Below are positions 44,017-57,011 of a DNA stretch of 64,000 nt, piece by piece (within the stretch, counting starts at the first letter, position 1; every line of letters starts with the position of its first letter). Origin of the DNA: Gaiellasilicea sp963765705 (GTDB lineage Bacteria > Actinomycetota > Thermoleophilia > Gaiellales > Gaiellaceae); assembly GCA_963765705.1 (NCBI GenBank), contig CAVXXJ010000001.1, forward strand, positions 186,001 to 250,000, in the 5' to 3' direction. A program made the position numbers and the translations under genes. The notes under the pieces were generated by a model. That model saw nothing but the letters and a program-made list of their open reading frames with translations, was not told where the DNA came from and did no database searches.

Positions 44017-45687
44017 TTATTCGGTGACGACGACCTTCGTCAGGTCGGTCTGGTTCAGCAGGTTGACGCTGAAGGACTCCTTGATGTTCTCACGCTCGAG
44101 GTTCGTGTACGTGTAGAAGTAGATCGGCGAGACGGGCAGGTCGCCGTCCTCGCCCCAGAGGAGATCCTCCGCCTGCGCGTACAGCTCGTAGCGGGCGTCG
44201 TTGTCCTCGGTCCCGCGCGCCTCCTCGATCAGCGCGTCGTAGTCCTTGTTGCAGTAGTTCGTGGAGTTGTTGCCGGAGTCGCACTTCCACAGCTCGAGGA
44301 AGTTGATCGCGTCGACGAAGTCGCCGATCCAGCCGAGCCGGTACACGTCGACGTCCTTGTTCGGCGGCGGCCCGAGGAACTCCAGGTACTGCTGGAACTC
44401 CTGCTGCTTGATCGTGCTGTCGATTCCGATCTCCTTCAACCCGGCCTGCACCGCGACGGCGATGTCGGGGTTGGCGCCGGAGTCGTTGGTGTAGAGCGTG
44501 ACCTTCGTCTTCGGGCTCGCGACCTCGCTCATCAGCTGCTTCGCCTGCTCGACGTCCGGCTCAGCCGGGAGCCAGGGCGACTCGGGGTTGATCACGTCGA
44601 AGCCGGGCATGCCCTCGGGCGTGAAGCCGGTTGCGGGCAGCTGACCACCCTGCGCGACGTTGTCGATGATCGACTGGCGCGGGATCGCGAGCGACATCGC
44701 CTGGCGCTGCTTGACGTCCGGGATGTTCTCGACGTTGAAGGCGTAGTAGAAGGTGCCGAGACCCGGATACTGCTCGTACTCCGGCGTCTCCTTCAGCCGC
44801 GAGATCTCCGACGGCGGCAGAGCCTGGTAGAGAACGTCGACCTCGCCGGCCTCGAACGCCTGCACTGCCGTGATCGGGTCGTTGATCATCCGGCCGTTGA
44901 CGCGCGTGAGCTTGACGTCATCCGCGCCACGCCACGTGTCGTCCTTGACCAGGTCGATCGACTGGTTGTGCTCCCAGGCCTCGAGCTTGAAGGGGCCGTT
45001 GGTGACGATGTTCGCCGCCTCGGTCCACTTGTCGCCGAACTCGTCGACGGCCTTCTTGTTGACGGCCAGGAACGAGTGATGTGCGGCCTGCTGGACGAAC
45101 CACGGCTGTGGCGTCGTCAGCTTGACCTCGAGGGTCTTGTCGTCGACCGCGTTGACGCCGACCTTGTCGCGCAGCGCGGCGCAGTCGTCCTTCTTCGCGT
45201 CGCACGCGTTGTACTCTTGCGCACCGACGATGCCGGAGAACTGGTACGCGTAGTCGGCGGCGAGCTCGGGCGAGATCGTCCGCTTCCAGGCGTACTCGAA
45301 GTCACCCGCGGCGACCGGGTCGCCGTTCGTCCACTTGAGACCATCGCGGAGCACGAACGTGACTGTCTTGCCGTCCTCGCTCGTCTCGAAGCTCTCCGCC
45401 GCAGACGGGACGGGGTTGAGGTCGTCGTCGAGCCGCACGAGTGGATCCATGATGTTGAGCAGGATGTTGGCGGACGTCGTGTCGCTCGCCAGGCCGGGAT
45501 CCAGGGACGGCGGCTCGGAGCCCCAGTTCACGGTGATTACCTGCTCGGCGGCTTCCGCGCCGCCCTCGGCGGTCGTCGCGCCGGTATTCGACGCGCCTTC
45601 GTTGTCGTCACCGCCGCAGCCGCCTGCAATCAGCGCGAAGCTCGAGACGAGCAGCGCGGACCACAGCCCAAGGCTCTTGATCCTCAT
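44017..45687 (-). CDS. oppA: Peptide ABC transporter substrate-binding lipoprotein OppA
   Basis: 556-aa extracellular binding protein, intact. Type II signal with lipobox LIAGGC (Cys about residue 24) and acidic/Gly linker. SBP family 5 motifs: GSEPPSLDPGLASDTTSANILLN, LVRLDDDLNPVPSAAESFE, TFVLRDGLKWTNGDPVAAGDFEYAWKR, TNGPFKLEAW, AMSLAIPRQSIIDNV. Anchored outside, it captures peptides for OppBCDF. ATG 45687, divergent from the YcnI-like gene with 90 bp between. Followed by the intercistronic hairpin. The intact frame amid many slipped genes shows the slips are local. Confidence 0.93.
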   Translation of the reverse strand: MRIKSLGLWSALLVSSFALIAGGCGGDDNEGASNTGATTAEGGAEAAEQVITVNWGSEPPSLDPGLASDTTSANILLNIMDPLVRLDDDLNPVPSAAESFETSEDGKTVTFVLRDGLKWTNGDPVAAGDFEYAWKRTISPELAADYAYQFSGIVGAQEYNACDAKKDDCAALRDKVGVNAVDDKTLEVKLTTPQPWFVQQAAHHSFLAVNKKAVDEFGDKWTEAANIVTNGPFKLEAWEHNQSIDLVKDDTWRGADDVKLTRVNGRMINDPITAVQAFEAGEVDVLYQALPPSEISRLKETPEYEQYPGLGTFYYAFNVENIPDVKQRQAMSLAIPRQSIIDNVAQGGQLPATGFTPEGMPGFDVINPESPWLPAEPDVEQAKQLMSEVASPKTKVTLYTNDSGANPDIAVAVQAGLKEIGIDSTIKQQEFQQYLEFLGPPPNKDVDVYRLGWIGDFVDAINFLELWKCDSGNNSTNYCNKDYDALIEEARGTEDNDARYELYAQAEDLLWGEDGDLPVSPIYFYTYTNLERENIKESFSVNLLNQTDLTKVVVTE

Positions 45688-45777
45688 GTGAGATGTCCTT
45701 CCGTTGTGTGCATCAGGTTGAGCGGCGCGTTCAGGACGCCCCAGTAGTCCTTTGCCGGGTATACCAGTCCCAAACCT

Positions 45778-46272
45778 GTGAAACGGACTCCTTTACACCG
45801 CACTTACGCCTGCGCAACCGTAGCGACACTTCTGGCCCTCCTGTCGCCACAACCGGCGCTCGCGCATGTCGACGTGCAGCCACGGCTCGTCGAGCAGGGA
45901 AGAGTGGCGGCGCTGACGGTCGAGATTCCGCAGCTTCGCGCCGGCGACCCGCCCGTCCGGCTCGGGGTCGAGGGAGAAGGAGTCACCTTCCTGACCAGCA
46001 GCCTGCAGGGGGCCGCCGGGGCCGAGACGCGCTGGAACGTGCGCGTCCGCGTCGGCGAGACGGTGCCGCCGGGGGAGCTGCTGCTGGTCCTGCGCGCCTT
46101 TTTCGCCGACGGGAAGTCGGTCGAGGTCGACGGCGCCGTCACCGTCGTGCCCCCGGCCGAGGAGCCGGCGGAGACGGGCGCGTTTCCGTGGCTCGGCGTC
46201 GTTGTGGGCGTGACGCTCGCGCTCGGTGTGGCCGTGGGTGTGCTCGTCGTCTCGCGGCGCCGGAACGCCTGA
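45778..46272 (+). CDS. YcnI-like (DUF1775) exported membrane-anchored protein
   Basis: 164 aa from GTG 45778. The signal peptide (YACATVATLLALLSPQPALA) would be cut just before HVDVQP, leaving an N-terminal His, as in YcnI where this His coordinates copper. The mature beta-sandwich follows, and a C-terminal helix (GVVVGVTLALGVAVGVLVV) anchors it, with a basic end. YcnI domains are linked to copper handling. No copper genes adjoin, but the next gene is a sulfur enzyme. The second copper ligand usually seen (Trp/Glu) is not obvious, so the role is tentative. Confidence 0.65.
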   Translation: MKRTPLHRTYACATVATLLALLSPQPALAHVDVQPRLVEQGRVAALTVEIPQLRAGDPPVRLGVEGEGVTFLTSSLQGAAGAETRWNVRVRVGETVPPGELLLVLRAFFADGKSVEVDGAVTVVPPAEEPAETGAFPWLGVVVGVTLALGVAVGVLVVSRRRNA

Positions 46273-46286
46273 TACCGTCATGTCCC

Positions 46287-47633
46287 GTGCTCTTCCAGCA
46301 GTTTCTGGACGACGATCTCGGGTGCGCGTCATACCTGGTCGGTGACGAGGAAGCCGGCGTCGCCGCGATCGTCGATCCTCCGTACGCGGTCGAGCGGGTG
46401 CTCGCGGAGGCGGCGAAGCGGGGTGTCGAGATCGTCCGCATCGTCGAGACCCACACGCACGCCGACCACCTCTCCGGGCACGGCCGGCTCGCGCTCGAGC
46501 ACGGCATCCCGATCTCGATTCACCCGGCCGCAGAGGCCGAGTACGCCCACGACGCGCTGAGCGACGGCGCTCGAGCTCGAGCTCGGCGAGGTCGATCCTG
46601 CGGGCGATCCACACGCCGGGCCATCGTCCCGAGCACACGTGCCTGGCCGTGATCGACCGCTCGCGCGCCGACGAGCCCTGGCTCGTTCTCACGGGCGACT
46701 CGCTCTTCGTCGGCGACGCGGCTCGGCCGGATCTCGCCGTCGGCGCGAGGGAGGGCGCGCAGGACCTCTTCCACTCGCTGCGCCGCCTGCTGGAGCTCCC
46801 GGACGGCGTCGAGGTCTTCCCCGGTCACGTCGCCGGCTCGCTCTGCGGCAAGGCGATGAGCTCGAAGGCGTCCTCGACGATCGGCTTCGAGCGCCGCTTC
46901 AACCAGGCGCTCCAGCTCGACGACGAGGTTTCCTTCGTCGCCGAGGCCGCGACGGTCTCGGCGCCGAAACCGCCGAACATGGCTCGGCTCGTCGAGCTCA
47001 ACCGCGGCCCGCTCGTCGGCGCTCCCCGCGACGTGGAGGAGCTTCCGGTCGCTCCGCCAGGCGCGACCGTGCTCGACGTCCGCCCGGCGTCCGACTACGT
47101 CGCCGGTCATCGCGCAGCGGCGCGCTCAACGTGCCCGTCTCGGGCACGGCGTTCGCGACGAAGGCAGGCTTCGTGCTCGACCCCGGCGACGAGATCGTGG
47201 TGCAGGCAGCGACCGCCCACGAGGCGCAGCGCGCGATCCGGGGGCTCCGGGCCGCCGGGTTCCTCGACCTCCACGGCTACGTTCTCGGCGCCGGCCCCGA
47301 GCGGATCGAGCCGGTCGAGCCTCGGCCGATCTCGACACGCTGCTCCAGGAGGGCGCCGAGCTGATCGACGTGCGCGAGCGCGACGAGCGCGACGACGGCT
47401 ACATCGCCGGCAGCCGCAACATCCCGTACCGCCTCCTCTCCCTCAGCGGAGCCGAGATACCGACCGACCGGCCCGTCGTGACGATCTGCGAGAGCGGCGC
47501 CCGCGCCGGAATCGCGGCGTCGATCCTCGCCGCCCGCGGCGTCGACGCCCGTCCCGTGCTCGAGGGCGGCCTCACGGGCTGGGCTGCCCGGGGCGGCGCC
47601 ATGGTCGAGTTCCGCCGCTGCGGCGGCTCGTGA
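46287..47633 (+). CDS. Metallo-beta-lactamase fold protein with two rhodanese domains (persulfide dioxygenase-like; frame slips)
   Basis: About 448 aa after repair. GTG 46287 lies 8 nt after TACCGT. N-terminal MBL domain: FLDDDLGCASYLVG, ETHTHADHLSGH (metal ligands HxHxDH), HTPGHRPEHTC-like piece across a slip near 46570, LTGDSLFVGDAARPDL and PGHVAGSLCG. This is the ETHE1/persulfide-dioxygenase branch. Then a rhodanese domain (VLDVRPASDYVAGH) whose active-site loop lacks Cys (VVQAATAHEA), and a second (LIDVRERDERDDGYI) with Cys in ICESGARA. Slips near 46570, 47120 and 47330. Likely oxidises glutathione-like persulfides. Confidence 0.8.
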
Positions 47634-47971
47634 GCGAGCCGAGGCTCGTCGAGCTGGCGCTCTTCACCGCCGACGTCGACCGCCTCACGTCCTTCTACGA
47701 ACGCGTGCTCGGCCTCGATCCCGCTGAGCGCTCTCCCGGTCAAGCCGTCTTCGTGCTCGGCGAGCTCGTGCTTCGGATCCACGCGACAGTCGAGCCGGCG
47801 CCCGGCGACCCGCCGGCCGACGACCACGTCGCCTTCTCATTCGAGGGCCTGGACGCCCACGCCGCTTCGCTCGCCGCCGCCGGGATCGACCTCGACGGTC
47901 CGCGCGACCTCGCGTGGGGCCGCTCTGCCTACGCGCGCGACCCGGACGGCCGCCTCGTCGAGCTCACGTAG
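47630..47971 (+). CDS. Glyoxalase/VOC superfamily protein
   Basis: 113 aa from GTG 47630, overlapping the previous stop (GTGA), hence coupled. A single vicinal-oxygen-chelate unit: LVELALFTADVDRLTSFYERVLGLDPAERSPG, FVLGELVLRIHA, DDHVAFSFEGLDAHAASLAAAGI, AYARDPDGRLVEL. Metal ligands His and Glu are placed as usual (DHVAF, DGRLVEL). The reaction is unknown. A perfect palindrome follows 18 bp after the stop. Confidence 0.8.
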   Translation: MSEPRLVELALFTADVDRLTSFYERVLGLDPAERSPGQAVFVLGELVLRIHATVEPAPGDPPADDHVAFSFEGLDAHAASLAAAGIDLDGPRDLAWGRSAYARDPDGRLVELT

Positions 47972-47989
47972 GCGAAACGGAAAGGACGC

Positions 47990-48010
47990 CTTGTGTTTCT
48001 GAAACACAAG
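47990..48010. repeat. Perfect AT-rich palindrome upstream of the 48081 gene
   Basis: CTTGTGTTTC (47990-47999), T, GAAACACAAG (48001-48010). Core GTGTT-TCTGA-AACAC. Seventy bases before the ATG of the next gene. Confidence 0.8.
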
Positions 48011-48080
48011 CCCTCTTTCGTTCGTTCGCCGCCGCGTTTTCGTTGACCTCTCGTGACAGGGCTCCGGGCACGCTTGAGAC

Positions 48081-48455
48081 ATGCGCTTCGCGAGCTCCCG
48101 ATCTACCCGACCGGGTCTCCGGGAGCTCGTCGCCGCGTTCGACGACGAGGACGAACCGGCCGCCGCGACCTGGCGCCTCGTCGCGGAAACCGCTGCAAAT
48201 GTGGGACTTCCGCGTCCGAGCTACCCGCACATCCGGCGCCTGGTGATCGCCGAGCGACGCCGCCGGCGTGCCCGAGCGGAGCTTCGCGACGTCCTCAAAG
48301 AAGCAGCGAACACGATCGCCGCCGGCCGCGCGCCCAGCTTCGACTACACGCTCGGCCGGCTTCTCGACGCCCACGCCGCGCTGGTCGCCGAGGAGGATTG
48401 TGTTTCAGAAACACAAGGCGAGCTCGCGGCGCGCGATCGGTCGCCTCCCGCCTAG
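48081..48455 (+). CDS. Small hypothetical protein, helix-rich, possibly DNA-binding
   Basis: 124 aa. Helical and very basic in the middle: ATWRLVAETAANVGLPRPSYPHIRRLVIAERRRRRARAEL; this has the look of a helix-turn-helix (helix VAETAANVGL, turn PRPSY, helix PHIRRLVIAERR) with an Arg-rich extension. Then FDYTLGRLLDAHAAL. A palindrome TTGTGTTTC-A-GAAACACAA lies in its 3' end, coding CVSETQ, and a near copy lies upstream, so the protein might regulate its own gene. Not a recognised family. It ends in a CTAG shared with ilvA. Confidence 0.5.
   Translation: MRFASSRSTRPGLRELVAAFDDEDEPAAATWRLVAETAANVGLPRPSYPHIRRLVIAERRRRRARAELRDVLKEAANTIAAGRAPSFDYTLGRLLDAHAALVAEEDCVSETQGELAARDRSPPA
48398..48416. 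repeat. Perfect AT-rich palindrome in the 3' end of the 48081 gene
   Basis: TTGTGTTTC (48398-48406), A, GAAACACAA (48408-48416). Core GTGTT-TCAGA-AACAC, differing from the upstream copy only at the centre. Confidence 0.8.
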
Positions 48456-49650
48456 CTGAGGCGCTCCGACGGGTAGCCGCGCTCGGCGAGGGCGGCGCGG
48501 AGCTCGTCGCAGTGAGCCTCGTCGCGCATCTCGAGCGTCAGCTCGACCTCGGTCTGGCCGATCGGCTGATCCATCCCCTCGCGGTGATGCTCGACGGAGA
48601 TGACGTTCGCACGCTCCTCCGCGACGAGCTGCAGCAGCTTGACGAGCTCCCCGGGCCGGTCGTCGAAGCGCGTGCGGACGACGAGGAAGCGCCCGGCCTG
48701 CGTCAGGCCGTGCCGCATCACCTGGATCAGGAGCGTCGGGTCGATGTTGCCACCGGAGAGGATCGCGCAGACCTCGTCCTCGCCCGGAATCTTGCCGGCA
48801 AGCAGCGCTGCGACCGATGCGGCGCCCGCACCCTCGACCAGGAGCTTCGTCCGCTCGAGCAGCAGCACGATCGCGTGGCTGATCTGCTCGTCGGTGACGG
48901 TGACGACGTCGTCGAGCAGCTCCGCGAGGATCGCGGAGGTGAGCGTGCCCGGGCTGCTTGACCGCGATTCCCTCGGCGATCGTGTACCCGTGCTCGGTGC
49001 CGCCCGCGAACGGGCAGATGTTCGCCGCCTGAACGCCGATGAGCTGCACGTCCGGCTTGAGCGCACGCAGGGCGATCGCGATCCCGGCCGCGAGCCCGCC
49101 GCCGCCGATCGGGACGACCAGCGTTCCGAGGTCGGGCAGCTGCTCGGCGAGCTCGAGCCCGATCGTGCCCTGCCCTGCGATCACGCGCTCGTCCTCGAAG
49201 GCGTGGACGAACGTCGCGCCGGTCGAGTCGACGAGCTCCTGCGCTGCCGCCATCGAGTCGTCGAAGCTCGCGCCGACGAGCTCGACCTGCGCGCCGTAGT
49301 TCCGGGTCGCGTCGACCTTGGCCATCGGCGAGTCCTGCGGCATGAAGATCGTGGCCGCGATGCCGGCCTCGCGCGCTGCCCAGGCAACGGCCTGGCCGTG
49401 ATTGCCGGCGCTGGCCGCGACGACGCCCGCGGCGCGCTCCTCCTCGGTGAGCGCCGCGATCGTGTTGACGGCGCCGCGGATCTTGAACGAGCCCGTGCGC
49501 TGGAGGTTCTCGGCCTTCAGCTGCACGCACCGGCCGGCGCGCCGCGAGAGCGTCTCGGGACGAGAAGACCGGGGTGACGCGCGCGAACCCGGCGATCCGG
49601 GCCCGCGCGGCCTCGAGGTCAGCGAGAGTCGGGGCTTGTGCGGTCGTCAA
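48452..49650 (-). CDS. ilvA: Threonine ammonia-lyase (two frame slips)
   Basis: PLP enzyme giving 2-oxobutanoate from threonine. About 400 aa after repair. TTG 49650 (LTTAQAPTLADLEAARARIAGFARVTPV) overlaps the end of meaB. Seen: QLKAENLQRTGSFKIRGAVN (PLP Lys), ASAGNHGQAVAWAA, IFMPQDSPMAKV, GLELAEQLPDLGTLVVPIGGGGLAAG (phosphate loop) and a C-terminal ACT domain (VVRTRFDDRPGELVKLLQLVAEERANVISVEHHRE). Single ACT, so catabolic/biosynthetic short type. Slips near 49545 and 48955. Its product feeds propionyl-CoA, which suits the adjacent meaB. Confidence 0.88.
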
Positions 49651-50616
49651 TTCCGTACACCTCCTCCAGGATCTCACGCACGGCCGAGAGCGGGTCGAGC
49701 CGGCGTGCCTGCACCTCGTCGAGCAGGCGCCGCAGCTCCGGCTTCTCGGCGACCGTGCGCTTGGAGATGTGCCTTCGCACGGCTCGTCGCGGCGGCGAAC
49801 ACCTCGCCGGCCAGGTTCTTGCGCCGCCGCTCCTCCAGCAGCCCTTCCGACTCGAGGATGCGCGCGGTGCTCCTCCACCTTCGCCCCAGAGCTCCGGCAC
49901 GTTCTCGCCGCGCACCGCCTCGGTGAGGACGATCGGCGGCCGCCAGGCTCGGTCGCGGTCGAGCGCGAGGATCGAGCGAACCTCGTTCAGCATCGTCTTG
50001 GCGGCCGGATGATCCATCTTGTTGATCGCGATCACGTCCGGGATCTCCATGATCCCCGCTTTCAACGCCTGCACCGAGTCGCCGGAGCCGGGCATCAGGA
50101 CGAGCAGGACCGTGTCGGCGATCCCGATCACCTCGACCTCGCTCTGCCCGGCGCCGACCGTCTCGAGCAGCACGAGCTCCTTGCCGGCGGCATCGAGCAG
50201 GAGCGCGGCCTGGAGCGTCGCCTCGGCGAGGCCGCCGAGATGCCCGCGCGTCCCCATCGAGCGGATGAAGACACCCGGGATCGAGGAAGTGGTCGGAGAG
50301 CCGGATCCGGTCGCCGAGGAGCGCACCCTGCGTGAACGGGCTCGACGGATCGACCGAGATCACGCCGACCGTCTGTTCCGCGGCGCGGACGTGGCGAACG
50401 ATGCGCGCTGATCAGCGACGACTTGCCGACTCCCGGCGGGCCGGTGACGCCGACGACGTACGCGGAGCCGGTCTGCGGGTAGAGCTCGCGGACGAGCTCG
50501 TACGAGAGCGGATCGCCGTTCTCGACGAGGCTGATCGCGCGTGCGAGCGCGCGCCGGTCGCCGCTTCTGACCCCGGCAGCCAGTTCGTCGAGGGTCCATG
50601 CCTGCCGCGTGCTCAC
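49619..50616 (-). CDS. meaB: Methylmalonyl-CoA mutase-associated GTPase MeaB (frame slips)
   Basis: P-loop GTPase that loads and protects the B12 cofactor of methylmalonyl-CoA mutase. GTG 50616: WTLDELAAGVRSGDRRALARAISLVENGD, Walker A GVTGPPGVGKSSL, VISVDPSSPFTQGALLGDRIRL, FIRSMGTRGHLGGLAEAT, LLETVGAGQSEVEV, VLLVLMPGSGDSVQALKAG, INKMDHPAA and a C-terminal helical arm. Slips near 50405, 50285, 49870 and 49785. Overlaps the MFS gene start-stop (GTGA) and ilvA. The mutase is not in the window, so this marks propionate metabolism elsewhere. Confidence 0.9.
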
Positions 50617-51832
50617 GAGAGCGCCTCCTGGCTGACGAGCTCCTCGCGCTGCCGCGGCGCGAGCGCGAACGCGAGCAGCCCCGCCACGAAATACGCGCCC
50701 GCGGCGCCGCCCCACACCCAGCGAGCGCCGAACGCATCCGTGAGCGCTCCCGCGGCCACCATCCCGACTCCGAGCAGCGCGTAGTTCGAGGACATGATCA
50801 CCGTGAACGCCCGCCCGCGAAGCTCGTCCGGCGCTCCGCGCTGAACGAACAGCGCATTGCAGACGACCGCAGCGCCGTTGCCGAACGACGCCAGGACGAC
50901 CGCGGGCACGGCGACATAGATGTTCGGCGCAACCGCTGCGACCGCGTAGCCGGCCGCCATCAGCACGATCCCGAGCGCATACAGCCGCCCGAGTCCGATC
51001 CGGGCGACTGCGGCACCCGAAGCGAAGCTGCCGATCGTCAGGCCGAGCCCGCCCGCGCCGACCAGGACGCCGAAGCCGACGTCGCCGCTCTCCAGCGCGA
51101 CCTTCGCCAGCACGACCTCGGCCACGTTGATCGCAGCGTTCCCGAGCATGACGACGTTCCAGACGACGAGCACGGCAAGCAGCGGCCTCGATTGGAGCAC
51201 GACCTGGATCCCGTCGCCGATGTCGCGCCAGTGGCCGCGGCTCTCGACCTTCCCCGCCTGGAGCCGCGCCGCCGGGATTCGTAGCGAGCAGCGCGGCCGA
51301 GACCAGGAACGTGGCGGCGTTGATCCAGTAGGCGAGACCCGGGCCCTGGGCCGCGATCAGGACGCCGCCGACGACCGGGCCGACCATCCACGTCAGGTTC
51401 TCGACCGTGTGGAGGAGAGACGTCGCCTCCGGCAGCTTGGCGTCGTCGACGAGGTTTGGCATGCCCGCGTACACCGCCGGGCGGAAGAAGCCGGTGGCGA
51501 TCCCGACCACACCGGCGAGCACGACGATCGTGGTCGCGCTCGTCCGCGAACGGCAGCGCGCAGAAGACGGCGACACGCACGAGATCGGAGACGATCAGCA
51601 GCCGCCGTCTCGAGAACCTGTCGACGAGCGGCGCGAGCAGCAGCCCGATCAGGATCACGGGCAGGAAGTCGGCGATCAGGAGCGCGCTGACCCAGGCGCC
51701 CGAGCCGGTGCGGTCGAAGACGTCGACCGTGAGCGCGACCGCGGCGAGATACGTGCCGACACCGGACCCGAACGTGGCGAGAAAGAGGCGCCGGAAGTCG
51801 GGCGCGGAGCGGAGGAGATCGAGGCTAAGGAT
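50613..51832 (-). CDS. Major facilitator superfamily transporter (frame slips)
   Basis: About 405 aa, twelve-helix MFS of the EntS/MFS_3 drug-efflux type. N-terminal LLRSAPDFRRLFLATFGSGVGTYLAAVALTVDVFDRTGS, first-half ILIGLLLAPLVDRFSRRRLLIVSDLVR (motif A), C-half LGLTIGSFASGAAVARIGLGRLYALGI and RWVWGGAAGAYFVAGLLAF. Slips near 51545 and 51275. No ATG or GTG precedes the conserved N-terminus; ATC at 51832-51830 lies exactly 7 nt after TAGCGT, so leaderless initiation at ATC is the simplest reading. Stop overlaps meaB. Confidence 0.78.
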
Positions 51833-51865
51833 GTGCCGGACGCTAACAGCCTGCCCGGAGCAGGG

Positions 51866-52560
51866 TTAGAGCTTGGCTGCGGCCAGGCGCTTCGCCAGCA
51901 GCTTGCCCGAACGCCCGCAGCTCCGCGGCGGCGACCCCGGTTCCCGGGCTGATGGCGACATCGCGGTGTCGCCGCGCCCCTGGCCGAGCGCGAAGAACTG
52001 AAGCGTGAACGGCAGCGTCTGCGTCTGGCCGTTCGCGGTGAAGCTCACGCGCGCGACGACCTTGTACGCCGTCGTCCGGGGCGCCAGCTTCGGGAACGCC
52101 ATCCGTCCCGCACTGACGATCTTGACCTTCGTGCCCGGCTCGTTCAGGCCCTTCCGGAAGAACTGCCCGAGGCAACGCGCGATCGCGGGCTTGTCGCTTC
52201 GCGTCCACGACTTCACCGCGTCGGACTTCGACACGTAGACCTCCGAGAACGACGCGACGGTCGCGACGCCCTGCGGGTACGTCGAACTCCACCCGGCCTC
52301 GCCGGTCAGCGTCAGATCGGACTCGTCGGGGTTGAAGCCCGGGCAGACGAGCTCCGATCGGCGTTCGGCTGGACCTTGACGGCTTCCAGCCGGCGGCGAA
52401 GTCGGATGCGCTTGAGGACCATCGAGCGGGCCTTCGCCTGGTCGGCCGGCGTGATCCGCTTCTTCGGGTCCGTGTCCGCGGCCAGCGCGATCGCCGGGAT
52501 CGCGAGGCACAGAGATGAGGAGAGCTGCGAGAGGGCAGCGCATCCGGCCGAGTCGGGACG

Positions 52561-52564
<4 letters not shown>
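51866..52564 (-). CDS. Secreted hypothetical protein (frame slips)
   Basis: About 232 aa after repair. ATG 52564 overlaps the metH stop (ATGA). Signal-peptide-like start (CPLAALLIS, continued in another frame as LCLAIPAIALA), then SELVCPGFNPDESDLTLTGEAGWSSTYPQGVATVASFSEVYVSKSDAVKSWTRSDKPAIARCLGQFFRKG and KVVARVSFTANGQTQTLPFTLQFFALGQGRGDTAM. Two Cys (VCPG, RCLG) may pair. This layout recalls PknH-/sensor-like extracellular domains of actinobacteria, but I cannot name it. Slips near 52520, 52480, 52365 and 51920. Confidence 0.55.
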
Positions 52565-56158
<3,594 letters not shown>

Positions 56159-56306
56159 TACCGTCCTCTCGCCTACGTGCCCAAAGAGGACGGAGCGGAA
56201 GCTCCCAGCTCTTTAGGCGTTTTTTAGCCTGGTCGCCAAGCTGCCTTCAAAGCTGTCCAGGTACGGAAAAGGCTAGCACTCAGCGTCGCTGGGCCGCTTC
56301 TGCGGC
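56159..56306 (-). promoter_or_regulatory. Structured leader region of metH, class unknown
   Basis: On the minus strand several stems can be drawn: GCCTT with AAGGC, CCTGG with CCAGG, AGGC-TAAAAAAC-GCCT, and CCTAAAGAG with CTCTTTGGG enclosing GGAGC-TTCC-GCTCC. An A-run lies in one loop. I find neither the cobalamin-box, the SAM-I/SAM-IV core nor the SAH core. Probably a cis-regulatory RNA for methionine or one-carbon status, or a plain attenuator. Confidence 0.45.
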
Positions 56307-57011
56307 TCAGTAGCCGCTGAACTTGCCGGCCAGCACCTGATCGTCCGGGACGCCCGCGGCGGCGAGCGCTTCGGATACTGCCTCGGTCATCGCGGGCGGA
56401 CCTGCGACCAGGAACTGCTTGCCGTCGAGGTCGCCGACGAGCTCCCGTAGGACGTCCGCGTCGAGACGGCGTGTCTCGCCCTCCCAGCCGTCGTCGTCCG
56501 TCATCGTCAGGACGACGCGCAGACCGTCGATCGTGCCTTCCAGCTCGTCGAGCTCGTCCAGGAACGCGGCCGACTCGCGGTCGCGGTTCGAGTAGACGAG
56601 CGTGACGCGGTACGGCAGCTGCTCGTCGGCGACGAAGCGGAGCATCGAGCGGAAGACGGTGATCCCGATCCCGCCGGCGACGAACACGTATTCGGCGCTG
56701 GTGTCCTCCGGGAGGAGGAACGAGCCCTTGGGCTCCTCGACCTCGACCTCGTCGCCGACCTCCAAGCCGGCGAGCGTACGCTTGAAGGCGGTGTCGCGCA
56801 GCCGCGTGGCCAGGCCGACGACCCCCGTCTCCGTCGGCGAGGTGACGAGCGAGATGTGCCGGCGCAGCCCCTTCTCGTCGTCGTCGCCGCGGTTCGGCAG
56901 CTCGACCCAGAAGTACGCGCCGGGCCGATACTCAGGGTAAGCGTCGACCGCGAAGAGGACGAGCAGGGTTCCCTTCGCAACTTCGCGCTTCTCCGCAACA
57001 GTCGCCTTCAT
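56307..57011 (-). CDS. FAD/NAD(P)H-dependent oxidoreductase (ferredoxin reductase family)
   Basis: 234 aa, intact. FAD domain: YRPGAYFWVELPN and RRHISLVTSPTE (RxxS flavin motif), then the NAD(P) domain: YVFVAGGIGITVFRSMLRF, VTLVYSNRDRESAAFLDEL, QFLVAGPPAMTEAVSEAL and the C-terminal aromatic GKFSGY. No iron-sulfur domain is attached, so it needs a partner electron carrier. As the gene upstream of metH's leader but on the same strand, it is downstream of the phosphoesterase, overlapping it by four bases (ATGA). A reductase for MetH reactivation is conceivable but unproven. Confidence 0.85.
   Translation of the reverse strand: MKATVAEKREVAKGTLLVLFAVDAYPEYRPGAYFWVELPNRGDDDEKGLRRHISLVTSPTETGVVGLATRLRDTAFKRTLAGLEVGDEVEVEEPKGSFLLPEDTSAEYVFVAGGIGITVFRSMLRFVADEQLPYRVTLVYSNRDRESAAFLDELDELEGTIDGLRVVLTMTDDDGWEGETRRLDADVLRELVGDLDGKQFLVAGPPAMTEAVSEALAAAGVPDDQVLAGKFSGY

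Noticed and set aside
56159..56306. Cobalamin, SAM-I/IV or SAH riboswitch before metH
   Set aside because: I looked for their conserved cores on the minus strand and did not find them.
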